From Bacteroidales bacterium (GTDB taxonomy: Bacteria; Bacteroidota; Bacteroidia; Bacteroidales; UBA3663): a DNA stretch of 64,000 bases. The translations under genes and the position numbers were made by a program. This document shows, piece by piece, positions 53,322-60,777 of this stretch. The stretch lies in NCBI GenBank assembly GCA_017548545.1, contig JAFYZW010000156.1, positions 17,472 through 81,471 of the forward strand, in the 5' to 3' direction. The notes beneath the pieces were generated by a model that ran no database searches, was not told the origin of the DNA, and saw nothing but the letters and a program-made list of their open reading frames with translations. Every line of letters begins with the position of its first letter. The first letter of the stretch is position 1.

Positions 53322-54296
53322 TTATTCTTCAGTCTTGGCTTTCCAGCCGAGAGCGGAGGCACCAAGGACGGCAGCGTCGCCCGATGCGAGACCCGAAGGA
53401 AGGATTTTAATCTTGCCCTTCCAAATCTGCAAGAGGTTCTCCTCCATGGCTTTTACTATGGGTTTCATCAGTAAGTCGCCGGCGTTGGCAAGACCGCCAA
53501 AAAGAATTATAGCCTCAGGTGCCGAGAAAGCTACAAAATCAGCAAATGCCTGACCCATAATCCGACCAGTGAATTCGAAAATCTCTTTGGCTAGGGCATC
53601 TCCCGCCTGTGCTGCATCGAAGACATCCTTCGAAGTGATCTCCTCGGGAGTGAGATTACGAAGAGACGATGATGTCTCACGTGTTGCCAAGAATTCGCGT
53701 GCTGTGCGTGCAACACCCGTCGCTGAGCAGTAGCACTCAAGGTGATCAGTCATTCCACATCCACACATACGATTGCCGTTATGACGAATTCGTACGTGTC
53801 CAAGCTCGCCAGCAAAACCGTCATGGCCATATACCAATTCTCCATTGATGACGATACCAGAACCCACACCTGTACCTAGAGTAATTTCGATAAAATCGCG
53901 CATTCCGCGAGCAGCTCCGTAAGTCATCTCGCCAATAGCAGCTGCATTGGCATCATTGGTCACGGCCACAGGAATACCTAAGCGGTCATAAAGAGCATCA
54001 GCCAAAGGTAGAATGCCTTTCCATGGAAGATTAGGTGCATATTCAATCGTGCCAGTGTAGTAATTGCCATTGGGCGCACCAATACCGATACCTGTAATCA
54101 TTTGAGGACCACCGACCTGTTCGAAAAGCTCAGAGAGCGTACGAGCGATAGCGTCAATGAAGTCACCGAATTCGATATAAGCTTTGGTCTTGATGGCATT
54201 TTTGGCAACAACTTTGCCACGACTATCAACAATACCCATCACGGTGTTTGTGCCACCGCAATCGATACCTACTACATAAGGTTTACAAGTAACCAT
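53322..54296 (-). CDS. ROK-family glucokinase
   Basis: This 324-aa cytoplasmic sugar kinase probably phosphorylates glucose to glucose-6-phosphate. The phosphate loop is VGIDCGGTNTVMGIVD (residues 9-24), the sugar site includes VTNDANAAAIGE and the catalytic Asp region, and GTGVGSGIVINGELVYGHDGFAGELGHV is the ROK signature. The zinc-binding stretch reads MCGCGMTDHLECY, where the usual CxCGxxGCxE has His in place of the third Cys. It fits use of glucose released by the GH5, GH9 and GH13 enzymes. A promoter (CTTG, 20 bp, TATATTTG) lies upstream. Confidence 0.92.
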   Translation of the reverse strand: MVTCKPYVVGIDCGGTNTVMGIVDSRGKVVAKNAIKTKAYIEFGDFIDAIARTLSELFEQVGGPQMITGIGIGAPNGNYYTGTIEYAPNLPWKGILPLADALYDRLGIPVAVTNDANAAAIGEMTYGAARGMRDFIEITLGTGVGSGIVINGELVYGHDGFAGELGHVRIRHNGNRMCGCGMTDHLECYCSATGVARTAREFLATRETSSSLRNLTPEEITSKDVFDAAQAGDALAKEIFEFTGRIMGQAFADFVAFSAPEAIILFGGLANAGDLLMKPIVKAMEENLLQIWKGKIKILPSGLASGDAAVLGASALGWKAKTEE

Positions 54297-54335
54297 AATA
54301 ATATATATTTAAAAGGTGTAATATATTTTCGGGGG

Positions 54336-54367
54336 CAAATATAATAATTATTTGTTGAATTTGCAAG
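54336..54367 (-). promoter_or_regulatory. promoter of the ROK kinase gene
   Basis: Minus strand: CTTG (54367-54364), 20 bp, TATATTTG (54343-54336), followed by CCCCCG. One mismatch from the TTTG box. Confidence 0.65.
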
Positions 54368-54412
54368 AAATTGCACGGTTTTTTGCAAAAAAAACTTCCA
54401 AAACAACTCAAA

Positions 54413-55366
54413 TTATCTCAGTCGTAATACCTGCCCTTCATGTACAGTGGCCGAAACGAGTTTATTTCGTCGCATCAGACTCTTAATTGTCACACCATAT
54501 GTTTGAGAGATACTCCACATTGATTCACCCACCTTAACGCGATGTATAGTGAATTCCTTTGATGCTTTACTGCGCTTGCTTTGCAAATAGATTATGTCAT
54601 TCTCTTTTAAGACAGATCGTTTAGTCAAGTCATTGTATCGTCTTAGCTTTCGTTCGTTAATGCCGTAGTCTTTGGCAATAGCAGCCAAATCATCATCCTT
54701 TAAACAGCGCACGTATTTCAATCCACGTTTGGCACTAGTCACGTATAAAGTGCGGTGAACCGACGACACCTTCTTATTCTTCAATATATCATATACATCC
54801 AAATGATAAGTTTCTATCAAGTTAACGAGCAACGTCCCATATTTTGGATTCGTCGCATATCCACAAGCTTTCAGTCCATGAGCCCAGTTCTCGTAGTCAC
54901 GCACATCCAGTTTAAATAGAGAAGCATAGCGTGGATTGTCTCTCAAAAAAGTAGAATGGTACTCATAGCCCTCAGCAACGCTGCTGAACTTACAGAATGG
55001 CTCATCTTTGGCATCGTCGTCACAGAGCACTGTCGGCCCCTTCCAGTTTCTGCTATAAGCTTTGATGCCAAAATGGTTGTTGGCCACAACAGCAAGATAA
55101 CTCGAACCATAACCTGACTCCAAGATACCCTGAGCTAGAGTGATCGACGCGGGTATGCCATACTTGTGCATCTGCTTTTGTGCCATCTCTGAGTATTTCG
55201 CACAGTACTCTTCCACAGTAAGACGTGGACCCATAGTCGGGCATTTAGCCTTTTTTGCACTAACAAGGGGTGCAAAAATGAGTTGAACGGTGACAAAAGC
55301 AACAAAAAATAATGTTTTTTTAAAGAAATTATGACAACTTATTTGGATATTTGTTTTTTTTACCAT
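54413..55366 (-). CDS. exported glucosaminidase (GH73 type) with C-terminal LysM domains
   Basis: This is a 317-aa cell-wall hydrolase. The signal peptide spans about residues 1-37 (FFKKTLFFVAFVTVQLIFAPLVSA). The glucosaminidase domain (about 48-195) shows MHKYGIPASITLAQGILESGYGSSYLA with the presumed catalytic Glu, NNHFGIKAY and GLKACGYATNPKYG. Two LysM-like units follow (YVRCLKDDDLAAIAKDYGINE and HRVKVGESMWSISQTYGVT). It would cut glycan chains of peptidoglycan in the periplasm. Its start codon overlaps the -7 box of the divergent cdd promoter. Confidence 0.92.
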   Translation of the reverse strand: MVKKTNIQISCHNFFKKTLFFVAFVTVQLIFAPLVSAKKAKCPTMGPRLTVEEYCAKYSEMAQKQMHKYGIPASITLAQGILESGYGSSYLAVVANNHFGIKAYSRNWKGPTVLCDDDAKDEPFCKFSSVAEGYEYHSTFLRDNPRYASLFKLDVRDYENWAHGLKACGYATNPKYGTLLVNLIETYHLDVYDILKNKKVSSVHRTLYVTSAKRGLKYVRCLKDDDLAAIAKDYGINERKLRRYNDLTKRSVLKENDIIYLQSKRSKASKEFTIHRVKVGESMWSISQTYGVTIKSLMRRNKLVSATVHEGQVLRLR

Positions 55367-55373
55367 ATATTTG
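55342..55373 (+). promoter_or_regulatory. promoter of cdd
   Basis: TTTG (55342-55345), 20 bp, TATATTTG (55366-55373): exact consensus, 25 bp before the cdd ATG. It lies inside the first codons of the divergent glucosaminidase gene. Confidence 0.8.
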
Positions 55374-55397
55374 CAGTGTTATAAAACCAATATCACT

Positions 55398-55886
55398 ATG
55401 AAAACCATAGAAATCGCTGCAAAGATACGCATTTTAGACGAATCTGAGCTCACTTTAGACCAAAAAAATGTTGTTGAAGCTGCAAAAAAGGCAACTTTAC
55501 GCTCCTATTCGCCTTATTCACACTACAAAGTTGGCGCAGCATGCCTGCTCGACAACGGAGAAATCATTACAGGAAGTAACCAGGAGAACGCTGCTTATCC
55601 CAGCGGACTGTGCGCCGAGCGTACTGCCGTGTTCTATGCGCAAAGCAAATACCCAGAGGCCCGTATTCTCAAACTATGCATTGTCGGCAAGACGGCTTCC
55701 AATGTTTTCTCCAAGGGAATATGTGCGCCATGCGGAGCCTGCCGTCAGGTTATCCTCGAAACCGAATACCGATGCGGAGCTCCCGTCGAGATTCTCCTCC
55801 CTTCACAACACGGAATTTATGTCATTAATGGTATCTCGACTTTACTACCTTTCGGTTTTTCATACGACGAAGTAACAGAAACGTAA
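55398..55886 (+). CDS. cdd: cytidine deaminase
   Basis: This 162-aa zinc enzyme of pyrimidine salvage converts cytidine and deoxycytidine to uridine forms. Zinc site: NAAYPSGLCAERTAVFYA (Cys, catalytic Glu) and ICAPCGACRQVI (PCxxC). The N-terminus contains the substrate loop SPYSHYKVGAACLLDNG. ATG 55398 (MKTIEIAAKIR) lies just downstream of the promoter; the GTG-initiated longer frame would start within the promoter's initiation region. It is followed by the 430-bp dnaA upstream region. Confidence 0.95.
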   Translation: MKTIEIAAKIRILDESELTLDQKNVVEAAKKATLRSYSPYSHYKVGAACLLDNGEIITGSNQENAAYPSGLCAERTAVFYAQSKYPEARILKLCIVGKTASNVFSKGICAPCGACRQVILETEYRCGAPVEILLPSQHGIYVINGISTLLPFGFSYDEVTET

Positions 55887-55914
55887 TTTGAAATCATTTT
55901 TTTTATATCGTCCT

Positions 55915-55991
55915 AAGTTATCAACAATCTAAATATCCCTTTTTCAAGTAGAAACACAACTATTAATACTATTTTAAATTGTTGATAACTT
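55915..55991. promoter_or_regulatory. inverted pair of DnaA-box-like sites
   Basis: AAGTTATCAACAAT (55915-55928) and its exact reverse complement ATTGTTGATAACTT (55978-55991) flank 49 bp of AT-rich DNA. Each contains TTATCAACA, one base away from the classical DnaA box TTATCCACA. Confidence 0.65.
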
Positions 55992-56145
55992 CCGAAAGGA
56001 ACTATTATAACCACCATTTATCTATCTCTGTTTCAATATCTTGTACGCCAAGAATCAAATGAATCCAAAGAGTCTTGACAATTGATTATGGAAATTGAAA
56101 ATCAACGAGTTAGAATTTTCCAAATTTTTTTGCATTTTTTTTGCT

Positions 56146-56177
56146 CTTGCACCGTATTTTTTTTTTCTATATCTTTG
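56146..56177 (+). promoter_or_regulatory. promoter of dnaA
   Basis: CTTG (56146-56149), 20 bp, TATCTTTG (56170-56177), followed by CACCGCG. It gives a leader of roughly 135 nt before the dnaA ATG. Confidence 0.7.
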
Positions 56178-56181
56178 CACC

Positions 56182-56208
56182 GCGATAAGGATAATTCGCC
56201 CTTATCGC
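56182..56208 (+). promoter_or_regulatory. hairpin at the 5' end of the dnaA transcript
   Basis: GCGATAAGG (56182-56190) is repeated as its exact reverse complement CCTTATCGC (56200-56208) around a 9-base loop. It begins about 5 bp after the -7 box, so the mRNA would start with or just before this stem. It could stabilise the mRNA or be a protein operator. Confidence 0.6.
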
Positions 56209-56253
56209 AACCAGTTTGACCAATCATAACAAACATTACCCAATATAACCCTA

Positions 56254-56298
56254 TCGAACTTTTCGAACCTTTCGAATCATTCGAACCTTTTGAATCTT
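56254..56298 (+). repeat. five TTCGAA-type hexamers at exact 9-bp period
   Basis: Units TCGAAC, TCGAAC, TCGAAT, TCGAAC and TTGAAT begin at 56254, 56263, 56272, 56281 and 56290. Three central units contain the palindrome TTCGAA. The array lies in the dnaA leader, ending about 20 bp before the ATG. Confidence 0.88.
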
Positions 56299-56316
56299 TA
56301 TAACAACTGTAAGTAA

Positions 56317-57705
56317 ATGGCTGCTCAATTTGAGACACAGTGGGAACAATGCCTCGCCATCATCAGGGAGAACCTGCACAACGAGGAGGCCTACAAAGCC
56401 TTCTTTGCATCGGTGCGCGCTGGCAGCTATCAGGACGGCAAGTTGACCTTGCTCGTCCCCTCGCACTTTGTCTATGAAGCACTCGAGTCAGACCAATACT
56501 TCGACCTGTTGAAAAAAATCCTGCGACGAATATACGGCCCGACAATAAGATTAGGATATAAGATAGCCGTGGTCAAAACCAAGGAATCCGAAACTCATAA
56601 CGATGACAACGCTTCCATCCGACTCGATGCTCAACATCGTCAAGAGACTAAGCAGGAACCCGACTTCGACTCGCACCTCAATCCCAATTGCACACTCAGC
56701 TCCTTCTGCCCAGGCAAATCAAACGAGCTCGCACTTAGTGCAGGTATCACCGTCTGCAATCATCCCGGTCATTCAGCATTTAACCCCTTCTTCATTTTCG
56801 GGGCTAGCGGTGTCGGTAAAACCCATCTAGCACAAGCTATTGGTCTAAGCATCCTCGATAATGATCCCACCAAACATGTCCTCTACGTCACCGCATATCA
56901 GTTCAAGGTTCAGTACACTGATGCCGTACGACAAAACCGCCTGAATGATTTCATAAACTTCTACCAGAGCATCGATGTGCTTATCGTGGATGACATACAG
57001 GAGTTTGCTGGCAAAAACCTCATTTCAACGCAAAATACCTTCTTTCATATCTTCAACCACCTGCACCAACTCGGCAAGCAGCTCGTCATGACTTGCGACC
57101 GCCCTCCTGTTGAGCTAGAAGACCTCGTTCCTCGTCTTCTTACCCGCTTCAAGTGGGGCTTTATCGGTGAGATTGAACGTCCAGATTACGAACTCCGAAA
57201 GGGCATTCTCCGCAGCAAGTGCAAGAAGGAAGGTATCACCATCAGCGAGGAAGTTATCGACTATATTGCACGAAATGCCACTGATAACGTGCGTGACTTA
57301 GAAGGAGTAATCAACTCCTTGCTAGCCCACTCCATCGCCTTCAATCGCCCAATTGATCAAGAGCTGGCTACTCGCGTCCTCCGCATGATAGTTAAGATTG
57401 AATCGAAGGTAATTACCTGCGAGAACATCATCAATCTCGTCATTCAGAATTTTGGCATCGATTTGAAGAGTCTTAATTCAAAAAGTCGAAAAAAGGAGAT
57501 TGTTCAGGCACGTCAAGCCGCTATGCACCTCAGTCATCGATTTACTACGCTCTCCATCGTTCGAATCGGCGAAGTGATTGGTGGACGCGATCATGCAACC
57601 GTTCTCAGTGCTTTCAAGAAAGTAGAAGACATGCTTCAAACAGATCCAAATTTCACCTCGAAGTACAAGGCTGTGGAGATGCTGTTGACCGCCAAGCGTG
57701 ATTGA
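56317..57705 (+). CDS. dnaA: chromosomal replication initiator DnaA
   Basis: This 462-aa AAA+ initiator binds DnaA boxes and melts oriC. Domain I is at 1-85 and a short, poorly conserved domain II at about 90-125. Domain III starts with FNPFFIFGASGVGKTHLAQAIG (Walker A at 162-170), with Walker B VLIVDDIQEFAG and sensor motifs later. Domain IV is the DNA-binding helix-turn-helix with IGEVIGGRDHATVLSAFKKVED. Length is normal. The leader contains a hairpin and a 9-bp repeat array, and the gene ends at a strong terminator, so it is monocistronic here (dnaN is not adjacent, as in other Bacteroidota). Confidence 0.97.
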   Translation: MAAQFETQWEQCLAIIRENLHNEEAYKAFFASVRAGSYQDGKLTLLVPSHFVYEALESDQYFDLLKKILRRIYGPTIRLGYKIAVVKTKESETHNDDNASIRLDAQHRQETKQEPDFDSHLNPNCTLSSFCPGKSNELALSAGITVCNHPGHSAFNPFFIFGASGVGKTHLAQAIGLSILDNDPTKHVLYVTAYQFKVQYTDAVRQNRLNDFINFYQSIDVLIVDDIQEFAGKNLISTQNTFFHIFNHLHQLGKQLVMTCDRPPVELEDLVPRLLTRFKWGFIGEIERPDYELRKGILRSKCKKEGITISEEVIDYIARNATDNVRDLEGVINSLLAHSIAFNRPIDQELATRVLRMIVKIESKVITCENIINLVIQNFGIDLKSLNSKSRKKEIVQARQAAMHLSHRFTTLSIVRIGEVIGGRDHATVLSAFKKVEDMLQTDPNFTSKYKAVEMLLTAKRD

Positions 57706-57725
57706 TTTTTATTAGAAAACTAATT

Positions 57726-57763
57726 GATAAAGGGTCTGTATCCAACAATACAGACCCTTTATC
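57726..57763. terminator. terminator after dnaA
   Basis: A perfect 16-bp stem (57726-57741 with 57748-57763) with core AAAGGGTCTGTAT and loop CCAACA. It is shared by the convergent GlsB-type gene. Confidence 0.9.
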
Positions 57764-57829
57764 TTTGTGATCAATGACTGACGTCACAATTATCAAACAG
57801 AAATGGTATCGGCTAGTCAAATCCCCTCA

Positions 57830-58084
57830 TTACTTCTTCTTGCCGAAGAACGTTGAGAATAACCAAAGCACAACAATAGCACCAATAACGGCGACGAAGA
57901 GCTGTCCTAGACAGCCATAGCCAGAAGTACTAATGCCTAGAAGTTGGAATATCCAACCACCAACAGCCGAACCAACGACACCGAGAATGAGGTCAATGAT
58001 GCAACCGTTTCCACCATTTCCTTTAATACGGCTAGCTATATAGCCAGCTACGATGCCTAAAACAATAACATAAACCCAGTTCAT
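57830..58084 (-). CDS. GlsB/YeaQ/YmgE-family small membrane protein
   Basis: This 84-aa protein has three hydrophobic helices and glycine-rich packing motifs: VLGIVAGYIASRIKGNGGNGCIIDLILGVVGSAVGGWI, typical of the GlsB/YeaQ family (transglycosylase-associated protein, Pfam Transgly_assoc). It is thought to be a stress-induced inner-membrane protein; no reaction is established. The C-terminus is basic (FFGKKK). It lies 52 bp downstream of the duplicated lipoprotein gene and may be expressed with it. Confidence 0.93.
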   Translation of the reverse strand: MNWVYVIVLGIVAGYIASRIKGNGGNGCIIDLILGVVGSAVGGWIFQLLGISTSGYGCLGQLFVAVIGAIVVLWLFSTFFGKKK

Positions 58085-58136
58085 AATATTATATTATTAA
58101 CGATTAATATTTCAAAGACAATTAACAATTTTCTAC

Positions 58137-59030
58137 TTATTCTTCGTAGATAAAAGTCTTTGATCTTGATTCAGAGTATTTTTTTCCTATCAATGTTTTG
58201 CCCTCTTTCTTGAAAGACACAATATACTCATTAGGCTTATCTTTGGTATCAAGGATATTGGCTTCAAAATTACGGTCAGTGTGATCTTTACCTGTACGCC
58301 CTTCAAAATCGTGTTTCCCGTAAATCTTTACTTCGCGATCATTAACATTCTGAACACTATCAACTTTTAACGAGCCTGCCACATATTTTCTTTTTCCAAT
58401 TAAATCCTTGAACAATTCGTCATAATTTTGTTGGCAGAACTTGTCCAAAAAGCGCTCATAATAATCATTGTTTTTCAACTTGTTTATGTCTTCCGATAAT
58501 TGTAAACCATCTTCATTTGAATCATAATAGAAGGATTGTGTGCGTGATTCAGAATCTGTTTTACCAGTGATGGAAGTCAATCCCTTTTTCTCTTTAGCAA
58601 ATGTTACGACATACTCATTGGGCTTTTCATTGTTCTCTTGGACACAGGCTACAAAAGATCGGTCTTCATGTTCTTTTCCGAAACGTCCTTCAAAATCGTG
58701 TGTTCCATAAACGAGAACCTTGTTTCCATCAAGGTAAGAAACACTATCAACCTTCAGAGAACCTGCCACATACTTTCTTGTTCCCATGATGTCTTTAAAT
58801 AGTGCATCATAGTGCTGACGACAAAAAACATCTAGCATTTGTTGATAAAACACATCAGATTTTACCGCAGGCAGAGCCTCGGCTTTTAGCTCGGCTTGAG
58901 CTTCTGCTGTCTTCCCATTTGTTTCATCGGTTGAAGGAGCACCGTTGTCCTTCTGATTACTTTGACAAGAAGCAAACATCAAACCCATACACACGTACAA
59001 AAAGTACGAAAATTTACTGCATTTTTTCAT
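58137..59030 (-). CDS. lipoprotein with two tandem homologous domains
   Basis: This 297-aa lipoprotein has its lipobox at CMGLMFASC (Cys22). After a low-complexity Glu/Ala linker (about 30-55) come two homologous domains of about 100 residues. The first starts FYQQMLDVFCRQHYDALFKDIMG and the second YYERFLDKFCQQNYDELFKDLIG. Both share KYVAGSLKVDSV, a THDFEGR/KHDFEGR strand with D-R, and end SESRxxxFxY(D/E). The pair looks like an intragenic duplication of a small beta-rich domain. No family recognised. It is probably anchored in the outer or inner membrane, facing the periplasm. Confidence 0.82.
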   Translation of the reverse strand: MKKCSKFSYFLYVCMGLMFASCQSNQKDNGAPSTDETNGKTAEAQAELKAEALPAVKSDVFYQQMLDVFCRQHYDALFKDIMGTRKYVAGSLKVDSVSYLDGNKVLVYGTHDFEGRFGKEHEDRSFVACVQENNEKPNEYVVTFAKEKKGLTSITGKTDSESRTQSFYYDSNEDGLQLSEDINKLKNNDYYERFLDKFCQQNYDELFKDLIGKRKYVAGSLKVDSVQNVNDREVKIYGKHDFEGRTGKDHTDRNFEANILDTKDKPNEYIVSFKKEGKTLIGKKYSESRSKTFIYEE

Positions 59031-59080
59031 AATGTTAATTTTTTGGTTAATATAATTAGGACATATCTATCTTTGTTGTT

Positions 59081-60175
59081 TTAATCATCGACACGAGCAT
59101 CACGTTCGTCAATCCATTCATTGACATAGGCAAGGATAAGATTAGTAAGTGGGAGGGCGATGATGAGTCCAATAAAGCCGAGAAGTGCTCCCCAAACGGA
59201 AAGTGCGAGAAGCATGATGGCGGGATTGAGTCCCATGGCCTTACCCATTATACGAGGAGTAAGCACCATATCCTGTATGGTCTGAACAACGGCAAAAACG
59301 GCGAAAGCTGAAAGCAGGATAAGCCAGAAACTGCCGCCTGTGTCGTAAGCCTTAAGCAGTGCCAACATGATGGTAGGAATAATACCAACCAGTTGAAGAT
59401 ATGGGATGAGGTTGAGCAGTCCGATGAAGAGCCCTAAGCCGATAGCCATCGGGAAATCGATGATACTGAAACCTATAGCGAAGAGAATGCCTACACAAAG
59501 AGCAACGAGCGATTGTCCACGGAAATAGTTGCCCATATTTGTGCGCATACGTCCGACAACATTCTGCACATGTCCGCGACTTGCCTTTGGCCACAAACGT
59601 TGCCACCCTTGCGACAACTGCTCATAGTCAAGTAGGATGAAGAACAGGTAAAGCAGCGTGACTATAATAGTAACAAGGCCGCCAATGATGCTAAACGCCT
59701 GAGACAAAACACCTCCCACGCCAGGGAGAACTTTCTGAACGATTTCGATGATGTTGCCGTTCTCGAGAAGGGTCAGCCAGTCATAATCGGAAATATAGGG
59801 TAAAACAAACTCTTCGAGCAGCGAGGGCACGCTCTTGTTCTGACCGACTTTCGACAAATAGGATGTGATGAGTTGCTCAAGTCGTACGGTCTGTTCTATA
59901 AATGAAGGAACGATAAGCGAAAAGAATCCAGCCACAACGGCAATCACCATAACAAGAGTAACGACAATGCTCAACACGCGGTTCTTCAATTTGAGCTTGT
60001 GCTGAACAAAGAGAACCAGCGGATAGAGCAAATATGCGATGCCAAAGGCCACAAAGAACGGCAGCAGCACACCACTCAGATAGTTGATGAGCGCTAGGAC
60101 GGCAATGAATACCGCTGCTAAGGTGATAGCTCGTATCAGACGGTCGAGCGTGATGGGTTGTCGTTCTTTTTGCAT
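59081..60175 (-). CDS. AI-2E family transporter (UPF0118)
   Basis: This is a 364-aa inner-membrane protein with about eight hydrophobic segments. The N-terminal pair (ITLAAVFIAVLALINYLSGVLLPFFVAFGIAYLLYPLV) and the C-terminal motif VQTIQDMVLTPRIMGKAMGLNPAIMLLALSVWGALLGFIG are the family signature (PxxxGxxxxLxP). AI-2E members export or import small molecules, and some act as Na+(Li+)/H+ antiporters; the substrate here is unknown. It is the last gene of the ilvE-kdsC-maf-lipoprotein-ruvC cluster, 12 bp after ruvC. Confidence 0.93.
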   Translation of the reverse strand: MQKERQPITLDRLIRAITLAAVFIAVLALINYLSGVLLPFFVAFGIAYLLYPLVLFVQHKLKLKNRVLSIVVTLVMVIAVVAGFFSLIVPSFIEQTVRLEQLITSYLSKVGQNKSVPSLLEEFVLPYISDYDWLTLLENGNIIEIVQKVLPGVGGVLSQAFSIIGGLVTIIVTLLYLFFILLDYEQLSQGWQRLWPKASRGHVQNVVGRMRTNMGNYFRGQSLVALCVGILFAIGFSIIDFPMAIGLGLFIGLLNLIPYLQLVGIIPTIMLALLKAYDTGGSFWLILLSAFAVFAVVQTIQDMVLTPRIMGKAMGLNPAIMLLALSVWGALLGFIGLIIALPLTNLILAYVNEWIDERDARVDD

Positions 60176-60187
60176 TTTTATAATAGA

Positions 60188-60772
60188 TTACTTCTTTTTA
60201 TATGGGTCATTGACGCGGTCGGAATTGTGAGAAACAAAATCCTTCCACGACTTGGCACATCCCTTGGAGGAAGAACCAAGCTGACGCGAGGTTGCGTAAT
60301 GATGGGCAAGAGCTATAGCCAAGGCATCGGTAGCATCGAGTTTCTGCCCTTCAAACAATTCGTCGGTAAGTTGTAGTTCCCGCTTGACCATCTCGGCAAC
60401 TTGCTCTTTGGAAGCATTACCGTTGCCAACTATGGAAATCTTAACCTTGGCGGGAGGGTATTCGAATATTGGAATGTCATGCACGACAGCAGCCGAAATG
60501 ACAACCCCCTGGGCTCGACATAGTTTGATGAGCGAATTAGGATTAATTCCTACGAAAGGCGACTCGATAGCTAGTTCATCAGGGTGATACTCATTAATGA
60601 GCTGTATTGTACAATCGTGGATGCGACGCAGACGCACGTAGTGATTTTCGATTTTCGACAACGAGAGCACACCCATAACAACGAGCTTAGGTTTACGCTC
60701 CTCAACTAAAAGGACCGCATATCCCATCACGTTTGTTCCAGGGTCGATTCCAAGGATGTATTTCTCGTCCAT
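60188..60772 (-). CDS. ruvC: Holliday junction resolvase RuvC
   Basis: This 194-aa RNase-H-fold endonuclease cuts four-way junctions after RuvAB branch migration. Catalytic acids are visible: ILGIDPGTNVMGYAV (Asp10), LAIESPFVGINPNS (Glu about 70), and the C-terminal acidic pair in DATDALAIALAH. Length is slightly longer than E. coli RuvC (173) through a basic tail (CAKSWKDFVSHNSDRVNDPYKKK). It lies 5 bp after the preceding lipoprotein gene and 12 bp before the AI-2E gene. Confidence 0.97.
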   Translation of the reverse strand: MDEKYILGIDPGTNVMGYAVLLVEERKPKLVVMGVLSLSKIENHYVRLRRIHDCTIQLINEYHPDELAIESPFVGINPNSLIKLCRAQGVVISAAVVHDIPIFEYPPAKVKISIVGNGNASKEQVAEMVKRELQLTDELFEGQKLDATDALAIALAHHYATSRQLGSSSKGCAKSWKDFVSHNSDRVNDPYKKK

Positions 60773-60777
60773 TACAA

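Larger units (their letters stand above)
55887..56316. other. 430-bp intergenic region upstream of dnaA, possible origin/dnaA control region
   Basis: No gene is visible. From left to right: AT-rich DNA with a perfect inverted pair of DnaA-box-like sites (55915-55991), an AT-rich stretch, a promoter (56146-56177), a 5' hairpin (56182-56208) and a 9-bp-period repeat (56254-56298) directly before the dnaA start. Bacteroidota origins are not always beside dnaA, so this may be the dnaA autoregulatory region rather than oriC. Confidence 0.5.

Noticed and set aside
57755..57768. TATCTTTG in the dnaA terminator as a promoter
   Set aside because: It lies in the hairpin arm, has no -33 box and points at a convergent gene.
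59042..59075. TTTG and TATCTTTG on the + strand between the duplicated lipoprotein gene and the AI-2E gene
   Set aside because: The spacing is 22 bp, there is no + strand gene ahead, and the region is AT-rich; most likely chance, although an antisense RNA is not excluded.
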